64,000 nt of DNA from JAOUEA01 sp963821925. Lineage in GTDB: Bacteria; Actinomycetota; UBA4738; HRBIN12. The translations under genes were made by a program, and so were the position numbers. Position 1 is the stretch's first letter, and each line of letters starts with the position of its first letter. This document shows positions 40,576 to 48,923 of this stretch, piece after piece. The stretch is from assembly GCA_963821925.1 (NCBI GenBank), contig CAWGFO010000011.1, positions 124,001 to 188,000 of the forward strand. The letters are read 5' to 3'. The notes under the pieces were generated by a model, which was not told the DNA's origin, searched no databases, and worked only from the letters and a program-made list of their open reading frames with translations.

Positions 40576-41730
40576 ATGGATCAGACCGGGATCGTCGTGA
40601 GCGTGCTCACCGCCGTTGCGGCCCTGGGCGCCGGGGTGGCGCTCGGTCGCCGATCGCACGCGGCCGAACGACGGCGCGCCGAAGAGGAGGCGAGGAGCGT
40701 GCAGGACGCCCTCGAACGACGGGAGGTCGCCGCGCGCGAGGACCGGCGGGTCCAGGACCTGATCCTCGAGACGATGCAGGAGGGCGTGCTCCTCCTGGAC
40801 GCGGGTTGGCGGACGGAGTTCGCGAACGCGGCGCTCGAGCGCCACCTGGGCGCTCGGCCCGCGGCGCTCGCGCAGATCCTCCCCATCGCGGCCCGTGAGA
40901 CGGCACGCGAGGCGGCCGAGCGACGCACACCACGGTCGGTCGAGGTGGAGGTCGGCAATCCCGCCCGGTGGCTCCGCGTGGTGTCAACGCCGGCGGGCGA
41001 AGACGGCTCGGTGCTCGTGGTGGTCACCGACGTCACCGAGTCACGCCGGATCGACGCCGTCCGACGGGACTTCGTGGCGAACGCGTCGCACGAGCTGAAG
41101 ACGCCCGCCGCCTCGATCCAGGCCGCGGCCGAGACGCTCCGCGACGCGGCGGCCGACGATCCCGAGGCCGTCGCGCGATTCGCGGCACAGCTCGAGCGGG
41201 ACGCCCTCCGGCTCTCGCGCATCGTGATGGACCTGCTCGACCTGTCCCGTCTGGAGACCGAGCACGACGGCCACGGACGGGTCCAGCTGGAGACGCTGGT
41301 GCACGAGGAGGTCGAACGCGCTGCCCCGATGGCCGACGACGCTGGCGTGGTACTCGAGATCGCGGCCGACGTCCCAACGCCGGTCACCGGGTCGGCCCGC
41401 GACCTGGCCCTCCTGCTCCGCAACCTGATCGACAACGGGATCCGGTACACGCCTGAGGGGGGCTCGGTCCGTGTGGCGGTCACCACGGTCGGGGACGACG
41501 CGATCCTCACCGTTCGCGACACCGGCATCGGGATCCCGACGAAAGACCTGCCGCGGATCTTCGAACGCTTCTACCGCGTCGACCGGGCGCGCTCGCGGGA
41601 GACCGGCGGGACCGGCCTCGGGCTCGCGATCGTCAAGCACGTCGCCGAGAATCTCGGAGCACGGGTGGACGTCGAGAGCGAGCTCGGCGTCGGCACGACC
41701 TTCACGGTGTGGCTACCACTCGCGCACTGA
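40576..41730 (+). CDS. PhoR/SenX3-like sensor histidine kinase
   Basis: A 384-residue kinase with one N-terminal membrane helix (IVVSVLTAVAALGAGVAL), a short coiled segment, a PAS domain (about 60-160, MQEGVLLLDAGWRTEFANAA), a HisKA domain with H172 in NASHELKTPAASI, and an HATPase domain with NLIDNGIRYTPEGG, DTGIGIP and GGTGLGLAIVKHV. It lies divergent from pstS across 152 bp that hold the PHO box. Its likely partner is the regulator at the far end of the pst operon. There is no extracytoplasmic sensor domain, so the signal probably comes through PstSCAB-PhoU. Confidence 0.9.
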   Translation: MDQTGIVVSVLTAVAALGAGVALGRRSHAAERRRAEEEARSVQDALERREVAAREDRRVQDLILETMQEGVLLLDAGWRTEFANAALERHLGARPAALAQILPIAARETAREAAERRTPRSVEVEVGNPARWLRVVSTPAGEDGSVLVVVTDVTESRRIDAVRRDFVANASHELKTPAASIQAAAETLRDAAADDPEAVARFAAQLERDALRLSRIVMDLLDLSRLETEHDGHGRVQLETLVHEEVERAAPMADDAGVVLEIAADVPTPVTGSARDLALLLRNLIDNGIRYTPEGGSVRVAVTTVGDDAILTVRDTGIGIPTKDLPRIFERFYRVDRARSRETGGTGLGLAIVKHVAENLGARVDVESELGVGTTFTVWLPLAH

Positions 41731-41769
41731 CGCGCGGCCGCGTCGAGCCGCTCGACCGGCCGCGCGCCG

Positions 41770-41775
41770 TATGCT
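41770..41775 (+). promoter_or_regulatory. -10 box of the histidine phosphatase cluster
   Basis: TATGCT, ending 10 nt before the ATG at 41786. The spacing is slightly longer than for other leaderless genes here, so a leader of 2 to 4 nt is possible. Confidence 0.35.
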
Positions 41776-41785
41776 GCCGCACCGG

Positions 41786-42475
41786 ATGACCACCCTCTTC
41801 CTGATCCGGCACGGGCTCACCGCGCTCACCGGCACCCGGCTCTACGGCCAGACCGCGGGCGTCGATCTCGACGACCGAGGTCTCGCGCAGGCCGCGGCGC
41901 TCGCCGAGCGCTTCCGGCCGGTGCGCCTCGCGGCGATCTACTCGAGCCCGCTCGAGCGGTGCGTGCAGACCGTCGAGCCCCTCGCCGCCTCGAAGCGGCT
42001 CGAGGTGCGGCCCAGCGAGGCACTGATCGAGATGGACGCGGGCCGCTGGACGAACCGCACCCTGGCCTCCCTGCGGAGGTCGCGCGACTGGGCGACCGTG
42101 CAGCGCGCCCCGTCGCAGTTCCGGTTCCCCGGGGGCGAGTCCTTCACCGAAGCGTACGAGCGCATCGTGGGCGAGGCGCAGCGCGTCGCGGTGCGCCACC
42201 CGCGCGGGAACGTGGCGATCGCGACGCACGGCGACCTCGTGCGGATCCTCGTTGCGCACTACGGCGGTGCGCACCTCGATCACTTCCAGCGGACGCTGAT
42301 CGACACGGCCTCCGTCTCGGTGATCCACCTCGACGGCGGGATCCCGCGCGTCCTGCTCGTGAACGACACGGGGGGCCTCGATCGTTTCGCGCCGCGCTCT
42401 CGCGGCGCCTCCGCCACGCAGGCGAAGGCGAAGACGAAGACGGAACCGGCCTCGCGGCGGAACCTGCGAGGATAG
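41786..42475 (+). CDS. MSMEG_4193-type histidine phosphatase
   Basis: A 229-residue phosphoglycerate-mutase-like phosphatase. The catalytic motif LIRHGLTAL is at residues 5-13; SSPLERCVQT and IATHGDLVRILVAHYGG are the other family motifs. A disordered Lys/Thr/Ala tail closes the protein. It heads a set conserved in Actinomycetota: this phosphatase, DUF3090 and an SCO1664-type kinase-like protein. The substrate is unknown; the RHG family includes sugar and nucleotide phosphatases. Confidence 0.82.
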   Translation: MTTLFLIRHGLTALTGTRLYGQTAGVDLDDRGLAQAAALAERFRPVRLAAIYSSPLERCVQTVEPLAASKRLEVRPSEALIEMDAGRWTNRTLASLRRSRDWATVQRAPSQFRFPGGESFTEAYERIVGEAQRVAVRHPRGNVAIATHGDLVRILVAHYGGAHLDHFQRTLIDTASVSVIHLDGGIPRVLLVNDTGGLDRFAPRSRGASATQAKAKTKTEPASRRNLRG

Positions 42476-42480
42476 GCCGC

Positions 42481-43002
42481 ATGGATTTCGGCCCCGTGGA
42501 CCGCATCACCGCCGACGCGATCGGCGAGCCCGGCGACCGGACCTTCTACCTGCAGGCGCGGGCGGGCGACGAGGTGATCTCGATCGTCGTCGAGAAGCAA
42601 CAGGTCCAGCTGCTCGCGGCCTCGATCCTCGAGCTGCTGGCCACCCTCGAGCTCGAGACCGGGACCGGTCCCCCCGACGAGGAGCTCGCGATCGAGGAGC
42701 CGGTGGAGCCGCGGTTCCGGGCAGGGAAGCTCTCGATCGGCTTCGACGAGGACCGCGACATGTTCCTGCTCGAGGCCGAGGAGTTCCAGCCCGAGGTCGA
42801 GGACGACGACCCGCGGTCGCTGCTCGCGGACGAGCCGGAGGTCGTGCGGTTCTGGGCCACGCGCGAGCAGATGTTCGCCTGCTCGCGCTACGGGGCGTCG
42901 GTGGCCGACCGCGGGCGGCCGACCTGTCAGTTCTGCGGCAACCCGCTCGACCCGGAAGGGCACGCGTGTCCCGCGATGAACGGGCACTCGTCACGGGACT
43001 GA
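42481..43002 (+). CDS. DUF3090 family protein
   Basis: A 173-residue acidic protein starting 5 nt after the phosphatase stop. It has a beta-rich N-terminal part (DRTFYLQARAGDEVISIVVE), an acidic middle (EFQPEVEDDD), and a C-terminal zinc-ribbon-like motif CQFCGNPLDPEGHACP. DUF3090 is nearly restricted to Actinomycetota and has no established function. It overlaps the next gene by 37 bp, so the three-gene set is coupled. Confidence 0.85.
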   Translation: MDFGPVDRITADAIGEPGDRTFYLQARAGDEVISIVVEKQQVQLLAASILELLATLELETGTGPPDEELAIEEPVEPRFRAGKLSIGFDEDRDMFLLEAEEFQPEVEDDDPRSLLADEPEVVRFWATREQMFACSRYGASVADRGRPTCQFCGNPLDPEGHACPAMNGHSSRD

Positions 43003-43712
43003 GCGACCCGGCCGTGCCGCCGGCGATGGCGACCGGCGACCTGGAGATCCTCGGCCTGCTCCCCCGCTCCTCGAACTACACGTTCCTCGCGCGTGCCGGC
43101 GACGGGGACGACGCCGTGCTCGTCGTCTACAAGCCGCGGCGTGGCGAGATCCCGCTGTGGGACTTCCCCGAGGGAACCCTCTGTCAGCGCGAGGTGGCCG
43201 CCTACCTCGTGGCCCGGGCGCTGGGTTGGCCGAACGTCCCGGCGACGATCCTCCGCGAGGGCCCCGAAGGGGTGGGGTCCGTCCAACGGTTCGTGCCCTT
43301 CGACCCCGAGGCCCACTACTTCACGTTGGAGCCCGACCGCGCCGACGACTTCCGCCGCGTGGCGCTCTTCGACGTCGTGGTGAACAACGCCGACCGCAAG
43401 GGCGGGCACTGCCTCCTCGGCGAGGACGGCACGATCTGGGTGATCGACCACGGCGTGTGCTTCAGCGAGGAGCCGCACAAGCTGCGCACCGTGATCTGGG
43501 AACACGTCGACGAGCCGATCGAACCGGCGCTCCTCGAGGATCTCCGCCGGTTCGCCGGCGAGCTCGACGGCGGCGAAGCGGGGGCGGTCCTCGCCGACCT
43601 GCTCACGCCCGAGGAGCTCGCCGCGATGCGGGATCGCGTCGGTGCGGTGCTCGCGCACGGGCGATTCCCGGAACCCGGCCCCGGGAGGCCGTACCCGTGG
43701 CCACCGGTGTGA
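42966..43712 (+). CDS. SCO1664 family (PI3/4-kinase-like fold) protein
   Basis: A 248-residue protein of the actinobacterial SCO1664 family. Seen: VLVVYKPRRGEIPLWDFPEG, a lysine-containing strand like the nucleotide-binding part of PI3/4 kinases, then FDVVVNNADRKGGHCLLGED, which resembles the catalytic NxDR/HxxN region, and WVIDHGVCFSEEPHKLRT. No lipid substrate is known in bacteria. The GTG start at 42966 lies inside DUF3090. In other Actinomycetota this gene precedes mshC (mycothiol ligase); here a methylguanine methyltransferase follows instead. Confidence 0.82.
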   Translation: MSRDERALVTGLSDPAVPPAMATGDLEILGLLPRSSNYTFLARAGDGDDAVLVVYKPRRGEIPLWDFPEGTLCQREVAAYLVARALGWPNVPATILREGPEGVGSVQRFVPFDPEAHYFTLEPDRADDFRRVALFDVVVNNADRKGGHCLLGEDGTIWVIDHGVCFSEEPHKLRTVIWEHVDEPIEPALLEDLRRFAGELDGGEAGAVLADLLTPEELAAMRDRVGAVLAHGRFPEPGPGRPYPWPPV

Positions 43713-44269
43713 GGGCGGCCCGGGTCGCGGCGGCGACGCCGATCGGCACGATCACCGCGGTGGTCACCGATCGCGGCGTCGCGGCAACCTGGTTCCACGA
43801 CGACGACGTGGAGGCCGAGGCCGCCCTGGTCGAGGCCGAGGCGGGCTTGGGTCAGGTGATCCCGCCGGCACCGCGGAGCCTCGCCGGCGTGCGGCGCGAG
43901 ATCGAGGGGTACTTCGCAGGCACGCGCCGGGCGTTCGACACACCGGTCGACCTCATCCTCGGCCCGACCGGGTTCGGACGGCGGGTGCTGGAGGTCACGG
44001 CGACGATCCCGTTCGGGGAGCTGTGGACCTACGGGGACGTCGCCGAGATGGCCGGCAGCCCCCGGGGCGGCCGCGCGGCCGGGACCGCGCTGAGCCGCTG
44101 CCCGATCGAGCTGTTCGTGCCGTGCCACCGGGTCGTGCACGCGGGCGGCTCGATCGGAGGCTACGGGCGGCACACGGATCGCAAGCGGTTCCTGATCGCG
44201 TTCGAGGCCGGTCCGGCGGACGCCGGGACGCGCGCGGCCGGGGGACGTTCGCCCGGTGGCGCGAGATAG
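43697..44269 (+). CDS. Methylated-DNA--protein-cysteine methyltransferase
   Basis: A 190-residue suicide repair protein that takes alkyl groups from O6-alkylguanine. The acceptor is C143 in the PCHRVV motif (FVPCHRVVHAGGSIGGYG). FGELWTYGDVAEMAGSPRGG supplies the DNA-binding helix-turn-helix and arginine finger region. The start is GTG at 43697, chosen because GGGAGG lies 8 nt upstream; the in-frame GTG at 43709 overlaps the SCO1664-like stop (GTGTGA) and is possible. The C-terminal tail is Arg/Gly-rich and probably disordered. Confidence 0.87.
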   Translation: MATGVRAARVAAATPIGTITAVVTDRGVAATWFHDDDVEAEAALVEAEAGLGQVIPPAPRSLAGVRREIEGYFAGTRRAFDTPVDLILGPTGFGRRVLEVTATIPFGELWTYGDVAEMAGSPRGGRAAGTALSRCPIELFVPCHRVVHAGGSIGGYGRHTDRKRFLIAFEAGPADAGTRAAGGRSPGGAR

Positions 44270-44271
44270 TG

Positions 44272-45285
44272 ATGGGCATGACGCGTCCATCCGTCCGCCG
44301 CGCCGCGCCTCTGCTCGCCGTCGCCCTGCTCGCTGCCGCCTGCTCGAGCGACGGCTCGTCCGCCGGTGACGGCTCCGTGAGCGGGCCGACGGGAAGCGCG
44401 TCGCCCGCCTCGAACCTCGCCGGCCAGGTGGCGAGCGCCGACCTGTACGTGGGCGCCCCGCAGGATCTCCAGGTCGGGATCTTCGCCTCCGACGACCAGG
44501 GCGTGAAGCTCGTGAGCTTCGGGAGCGTGGACCTGACGTTCTCGTACCTCGGCGTCGACGGCTCCGGGACTGCCCAGGCCGGCGTGCCGGAGGGGACGTT
44601 CCCCGCGACCTACGTGCCCGCGCCGGGGACCGGCGTCGGCCAGGACACCGGTGTCCCGACCCTCACCGCGCCCGCCGAAGCCCGCGGGGTCTACGTGAAC
44701 CAGGACGTCACGTTCGACCAGGCGGGCGTGTACGAAACGCAGATCGCCGCCGACATCGAGGGCGTCGGGGCACAGACGCTCACGGCCACCTTCCAGGTGC
44801 TCGCGGAGCCGGCGCTCCCCGCCCCCGGCGACCCCGCCCTGAAGACGAAGAACCACGTGATCGGAGACAAGGGCGTCAAGCCGGTGTCGATCGACTCGCA
44901 GGCACAGGACGGCGCGCCGATCCCCGATCCGGAGCTCCACCGGGAGACGATCGCCGGCGCGATCGCGGCCGGCCGCCCCGCGCTCGTGCTGTTCGCGACA
45001 CCGGTCTATTGCCAGAGCCTGTTCTGCGGCCCGACGCTCGACGCCGTGCAGACGATCGCCGCCGACCACGCAGGCCAGGCCGAGTTCATCCACGTCGAGA
45101 TCTGGAAGGACTACGAGAACAGCGTCGTGAACCAGGCGGCGGCCGACTGGCTGCTGCGGAACGGGGACCTCACCGAGCCCTGGCTGTACCTGATCGGGTC
45201 CGACGGTTCGATCCTCGAGCGCTGGGGACCGCTGTTCGACCCCGAGCAGGTCGGGGCGGCGCTCGACGCCCTCCCGAAGGGCTGA
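44272..45285 (+). CDS. Thioredoxin-fold lipoprotein
   Basis: A 337-residue exported protein. A lipoprotein signal ends LLAAAC (lipid on C24), followed by a Ser/Gly linker, a beta-rich domain of about 150 residues, and a C-terminal thioredoxin-like domain that begins near ALVLFATPVYCQSLFCGP. The redox cysteines are C247 and C252, a C-x4-C pair rather than the usual C-x2-C, so classical thioredoxin activity is doubtful; such spacing is seen in some copper or thiol-peroxidase-like proteins. It starts 2 nt after the methyltransferase stop. Function unknown. Confidence 0.7.
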   Translation: MGMTRPSVRRAAPLLAVALLAAACSSDGSSAGDGSVSGPTGSASPASNLAGQVASADLYVGAPQDLQVGIFASDDQGVKLVSFGSVDLTFSYLGVDGSGTAQAGVPEGTFPATYVPAPGTGVGQDTGVPTLTAPAEARGVYVNQDVTFDQAGVYETQIAADIEGVGAQTLTATFQVLAEPALPAPGDPALKTKNHVIGDKGVKPVSIDSQAQDGAPIPDPELHRETIAGAIAAGRPALVLFATPVYCQSLFCGPTLDAVQTIAADHAGQAEFIHVEIWKDYENSVVNQAAADWLLRNGDLTEPWLYLIGSDGSILERWGPLFDPEQVGAALDALPKG

Positions 45286-45360
45286 GCCCGGCTCAGGCCC
45301 GGCCAACCGGCAGGTCACGCCGGCTCGCTCGTGATCCCGGTCGCATCGCCGACCCGCCCG

Positions 45361-45366
45361 TACGAT
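45361..45366 (+). promoter_or_regulatory. -10 box of the rhomboid gene
   Basis: TACGAT with a 6-nt spacer to the ATG at 45373. Confidence 0.45.
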
Positions 45367-45372
45367 GGTGCG

Positions 45373-46323
45373 ATGGAACCGCAGGCACCGATGCCGCCGC
45401 CCCCGTCCTCGATCGAGGCGTGCTACCGGCATCCCGACGTCCAGACGGGGGTGCACTGCACGCGCTGCGGTCGTCCGATCTGCCCCGACTGCATGCGGTC
45501 GGCCCCGGTGGGCCACCACTGCCCCACCTGTGTCGAGGAGGCACGGAAGGAGTTCCGCCAGGGCCCCGGCCGCCGGATCGCGGTCGCCAACGCGAAGGCC
45601 ACCTCGGTCACGGTCGCGCTGCTCGTTGCGATCGGCGCGGTCTATCTGCTCGAGGTGCTCAAGGGCGGCGCGGGGGCGTTGCTCGATGGGCCGAACACCC
45701 TCGTCCTGGTCAAGATGGGCGCGTCCGTGGGGCTCTTCCCCGTCACGAACACCGAGATCGTGGGGATCGCGCTCGGCCAGACCTGGCGCCTCGTGAGCTC
45801 GATGTTCCTGCACGCCGGGTTGCTGCACCTGCTCTTCAACATGTACGCGCTCTGGATCTTCGGCGCCGTGATGGAGGACGAGCTCGGCCGTGCCCGGTTC
45901 GCCCTGATCTACTTCCTGACCGGGCTGGCCGCCGGGGCGGCCTCGTACGCGTTCATGCCCGAGGTGTACATCCCGGCGGTCGGGGCCTCGGGCGCCGTGT
46001 TCGGGGTGTTCGGCGCGCTCGTCGCGTTCAACTGGAAGCGGCGGCACACGGCGCTGGGTGCCGCCCGGCTGCGGAGCGCGATCTTCATCCTGCTGATCAA
46101 CGCGTTCATCGGGTTCTCGTCGGGTGGAGCGATCGACTGGCGTGCGCACGCCGGCGGCTTCGTGGCCGGGCTCCTGATGGGGTTCGCCGCAGAGGGCTTC
46201 GGGCGGTCCTCGAACGAACGGCTGACGTTCGCGATCGGGTCGATCGCGGTCTTCGGCGCCACCGTCGCCCTCGTCATCTGGCGCACCGCCGAGATCAAGC
46301 AGCTGTACCCCGGCGCGTTCTGA
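45373..46323 (+). CDS. Rhomboid intramembrane serine protease with N-terminal zinc finger
   Basis: A 316-residue protein. The first 65 residues are cytoplasmic and hold a B-box-like zinc finger (CYRHPDVQTGVHCTRCGRP, then CPDC and HHCPTC). Six membrane helices follow. The catalytic serine is S206 in VGASGAVFG and the histidine is H259 in WRAHAGGF; FLHAGLLHLLFNMYAL is the conserved helix-2 motif. The zinc-finger/rhomboid fusion is common in Actinomycetota. Substrates are unknown. It has a probable leaderless promoter and is convergent with the beta-propeller gene. Confidence 0.88.
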   Translation: MEPQAPMPPPPSSIEACYRHPDVQTGVHCTRCGRPICPDCMRSAPVGHHCPTCVEEARKEFRQGPGRRIAVANAKATSVTVALLVAIGAVYLLEVLKGGAGALLDGPNTLVLVKMGASVGLFPVTNTEIVGIALGQTWRLVSSMFLHAGLLHLLFNMYALWIFGAVMEDELGRARFALIYFLTGLAAGAASYAFMPEVYIPAVGASGAVFGVFGALVAFNWKRRHTALGAARLRSAIFILLINAFIGFSSGGAIDWRAHAGGFVAGLLMGFAAEGFGRSSNERLTFAIGSIAVFGATVALVIWRTAEIKQLYPGAF

Positions 46324-46337
46324 CCGAGCGGCCCGGG

Positions 46338-47831
46338 TCACGTCCCCGCGTCGGCGATGCCGTACAGGTAGCCCCCACGGGTCCCGAAGTACAGCCACCC
46401 GTTCCAGACGGCCGGCGTCGACTCCACGCACGCGTTGAAGTGGAGCTTCCACAAGAGCGTCGGCTCCCGCCGCGGATCCGCCACGTCCCACGCGTACACG
46501 TCGCCGGTGCAGTCCCCCAGGATCAGCACGCCGTCGACGACCACGGGCGAGGCGATCGAGGGCGCGCCGACCTGCAGCTCGTGCAGGATCTGTCCGGTCT
46601 CGCGCGAGACCTGCAGCACCCGCCCTGCGGCCGTCGAGAAGTACACGACCGGACCGTAGAGGGCCGGGGTCGACCAGCTGCCGCCCGCTCCCTCGAACCC
46701 GATCTCCTCCGCGGGGATCGACCACACGAGCGGGTCATCGGGCGAGGACGGGTCGAGCTTCAGCAACTGCCCGACCTCGCGCGAGCGGTCGTTGAACCGC
46801 TGGTACTCGGCCGCCACGTAGATCGCTCCCTGGCCGTCGAGCACGAGCGAGGCGTCGACGTCGTCGCCCACCCAGTACCGGAAGACCTGCCGGTAGCCCG
46901 TCCCGCCGGCGAGCAGGTCCGAGATGTCCCACCCCTGGACCGATCCGCCCGAGTTCGCGAAGTAGACGACCCCGTCCCGGAACGCCACCGAGTTCTCGAT
47001 CGAGACCTCGCGGTCGCCGAGATCGGCGAGCAGTCGGTCGTCGAACCCGGGGATCGTGGCCACCACCTCGGGGGCGACCGTCACGAAGCCCTTCCCGTCG
47101 TATCCACGGTTGAGCCGGATCACGTAGAACCACCCGTTCTCGCCGCCCTCGAGCAGGTAGTCGTCGACGACGAGCGGCGCGCCGTCCCAGTCGTTGTTGC
47201 GGAGCGGACGGGGCACCGAGGTGTCGCCGTTCAGCTGCCAGAGCACCTGGGGCTCGGACCGGTCGAGCGCCACCACCCGGAGGTAGTTGTCGCGGGAGCC
47301 CGCGTAGTACAAGGGGAACCCGTCGGGATCCGAGGTCGCGGACCCCTTCGCGAGGTCCCGCGTCTGCAACGGCGGCCGCACCGGCAGGCCCGTGAGCCCG
47401 TCCACGAAGTGGTACGCGCCGTCGTACGCGCCCTCGCGCACCTCGATCGAGCCGTCGTCGTGCGCGATCACGTTGGGCTGGCCCGTCCACCCGGTCCCGC
47501 ACCACTCGTCGCGCTCGATCCCGACCAGCGACGACATGCACATCTTCTCCCCGGGCTGGCGCCAGCGGATCACCGGGTTCCGCGGGACCGGGCCCTCTCC
47601 GTAATACGAGCGGGAGTCGTTGCCTCGGAACGTCGTCAGCCCGTCGAACGAGCGGTTGGCCGGCGCGGGGGTCTTGACGTTGCCGGGCGGAGGCAGCGAC
47701 GCCCCGCTGCGCAGGCCTTCGTCGCCGCCTCCTCGCAGGAGCCCGAACCCCACGAGCGCCACGACGGCCGCCGTCACGAGGGCGAGCGTCAGCGCGGCAC
47801 GAGGCGTGACGACGGGGCGGGTGGCGACCAT
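46338..47831 (-). CDS. Membrane-anchored PQQ-like beta-propeller protein
   Basis: A 497-residue protein with an N-terminal membrane anchor (ALTLALVTAAVVALVGFGLL) and a large extracytoplasmic region of repeated blades, for example GVLILGDCTGDVYAWDVAD and GWLYFGTRGGYLYGIADAG. These resemble PQQ-enzyme or YVTN repeats but no cofactor-binding or dehydrogenase motif is visible. Several cysteines could form disulfides (MCMSSL, EWCGTGW, CVEST). A TAGCAT box ends 6 nt before the ATG. Likely a surface-located scaffold or binding protein; function unknown. Confidence 0.7.
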   Translation of the reverse strand: MVATRPVVTPRAALTLALVTAAVVALVGFGLLRGGGDEGLRSGASLPPPGNVKTPAPANRSFDGLTTFRGNDSRSYYGEGPVPRNPVIRWRQPGEKMCMSSLVGIERDEWCGTGWTGQPNVIAHDDGSIEVREGAYDGAYHFVDGLTGLPVRPPLQTRDLAKGSATSDPDGFPLYYAGSRDNYLRVVALDRSEPQVLWQLNGDTSVPRPLRNNDWDGAPLVVDDYLLEGGENGWFYVIRLNRGYDGKGFVTVAPEVVATIPGFDDRLLADLGDREVSIENSVAFRDGVVYFANSGGSVQGWDISDLLAGGTGYRQVFRYWVGDDVDASLVLDGQGAIYVAAEYQRFNDRSREVGQLLKLDPSSPDDPLVWSIPAEEIGFEGAGGSWSTPALYGPVVYFSTAAGRVLQVSRETGQILHELQVGAPSIASPVVVDGVLILGDCTGDVYAWDVADPRREPTLLWKLHFNACVESTPAVWNGWLYFGTRGGYLYGIADAGT

Positions 47832-47837
47832 GCGCCC

Positions 47838-47843
47838 ATGCTA
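47838..47843 (-). promoter_or_regulatory. -10 box of the beta-propeller gene
   Basis: TAGCAT on the minus strand with a 6-nt spacer to the ATG at 47831. Confidence 0.4.
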
Positions 47844-47878
47844 GCCGCGGCCGGTCGAGCGCCGGACAGCCCGCGCGG

Positions 47879-48700
47879 TCAGACCGGCTCTCCGGCCGAC
47901 GCGTAGGAACCGAGCACGCGCAGGAGCGAGGTGTGCTCGGCGACCTCGGCGAGCGCGTCCCGCACGTCGTCGCGGTCCGCGGGCGCCATCAGGTCCACGT
48001 AGAAGACGTACTCGAAGGGCTTGCCCCGGCGGGGCCGCGACTCGAGCTTGTGGAGGTTGATCCCGCGCGTGGCGAATGGCGTGAGGGAGGCGAGGAGCGA
48101 GCCGGGCCGGTCGCGCACCGCCATCACGAGGGAGGTCTTGTCGGGCTCGCCCAGCACCGGATCGGTCGTGCCGATCGCGGCGAACTTCGTGAAGTTCTCC
48201 TTCTCGGTCTGGATCCGCTCGGCGAGCACCGCCAGGCCCAGGTGGGTGCCGGCCTCGACGCTCGCGATCGCGGCGTCCTCGGTGCTCCCTCGCTCGGCGA
48301 TCATGCGGGCGGCCCCGGCCGTGTCGTGCACGGGCACGGGCTCGATCCGCATCGAGGACAGGAACTCCTCGCATTGCGCGAGAGCCTGCCAGTGGGAATG
48401 CGCCCGACGGATGCCTTCGAGGCGGCTGCCGGGGCTGGCGAGGAGCGCGTGGTCGACGCGCACGACGGCCTCACCCACGATATGCAGGAGGCTCGTGTGC
48501 TGCAGCAGGTCGTAGACCTCGTTGACGGACCCGGCCTGCGAGTTCTCGAGGGGGACCACCCCGAACGCGGCCTCCCCGCTCGTCACCCGCGAGAACACCA
48601 GTCGCACGGTGTCGCACGGCATCGGGGCGGCCTCGGGGAAGAGCGAGCGCACCGCGCGCTCGCTGTACGCGCCGGGCTCCCCCTGGTAGGCGACCTCCAT
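47879..48700 (-). CDS. pheA: Prephenate dehydratase
   Basis: A 273-residue enzyme converting prephenate to phenylpyruvate in phenylalanine synthesis. The catalytic domain spans about 1-180 (YQGEPGAYSERAV, VPLENSQAGSVNEVYDLL). The usual T-R-F motif reads NFTKFAAIG, so the arginine is lysine; the catalytic threonine is kept. A C-terminal ACT domain follows, with RPGSLLASLTPFATRGINL and LESRPRRGKPFEYVFYVD, the phenylalanine feedback site. A TAGGCT box ends 8 nt before the ATG. It stands alone rather than in an aromatic operon. Confidence 0.9.
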   Translation of the reverse strand: MEVAYQGEPGAYSERAVRSLFPEAAPMPCDTVRLVFSRVTSGEAAFGVVPLENSQAGSVNEVYDLLQHTSLLHIVGEAVVRVDHALLASPGSRLEGIRRAHSHWQALAQCEEFLSSMRIEPVPVHDTAGAARMIAERGSTEDAAIASVEAGTHLGLAVLAERIQTEKENFTKFAAIGTTDPVLGEPDKTSLVMAVRDRPGSLLASLTPFATRGINLHKLESRPRRGKPFEYVFYVDLMAPADRDDVRDALAEVAEHTSLLRVLGSYASAGEPV

Positions 48701-48708
48701 GGCGGGAG

Positions 48709-48714
48709 AGCCTA
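48709..48714 (-). promoter_or_regulatory. -10 box of pheA
   Basis: TAGGCT on the minus strand with an 8-nt spacer to the ATG at 48700. The remaining 209 bp to the next gene hold no gene I can support; a TACCCT at 48762-48767 could serve the plus strand. Confidence 0.4.
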
Positions 48715-48923
48715 GCAGCGGTCCCGTTCGGGCCTTGGGCGATCCCCCACGAGGCCGGTGATACCCTCACTCGACCTGCTGGTACGCGCTGGCGCCCAGC
48801 GGAACCACCAGGGACACGACCGATGCCGACACCCTCCCGGACCTCCCCGACCCCGCCCCGCACCCGCACTCTCGACCGACGCGACACCGTCGACGAGCCG
48901 CGCCCTCGGGTCTCCCGCTCACC

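Noticed and set aside
48822..48905. Short Pro/Arg-rich frame before the DUF4012 gene
   Set aside because: No ribosome site and no coding character beyond G+C bias.
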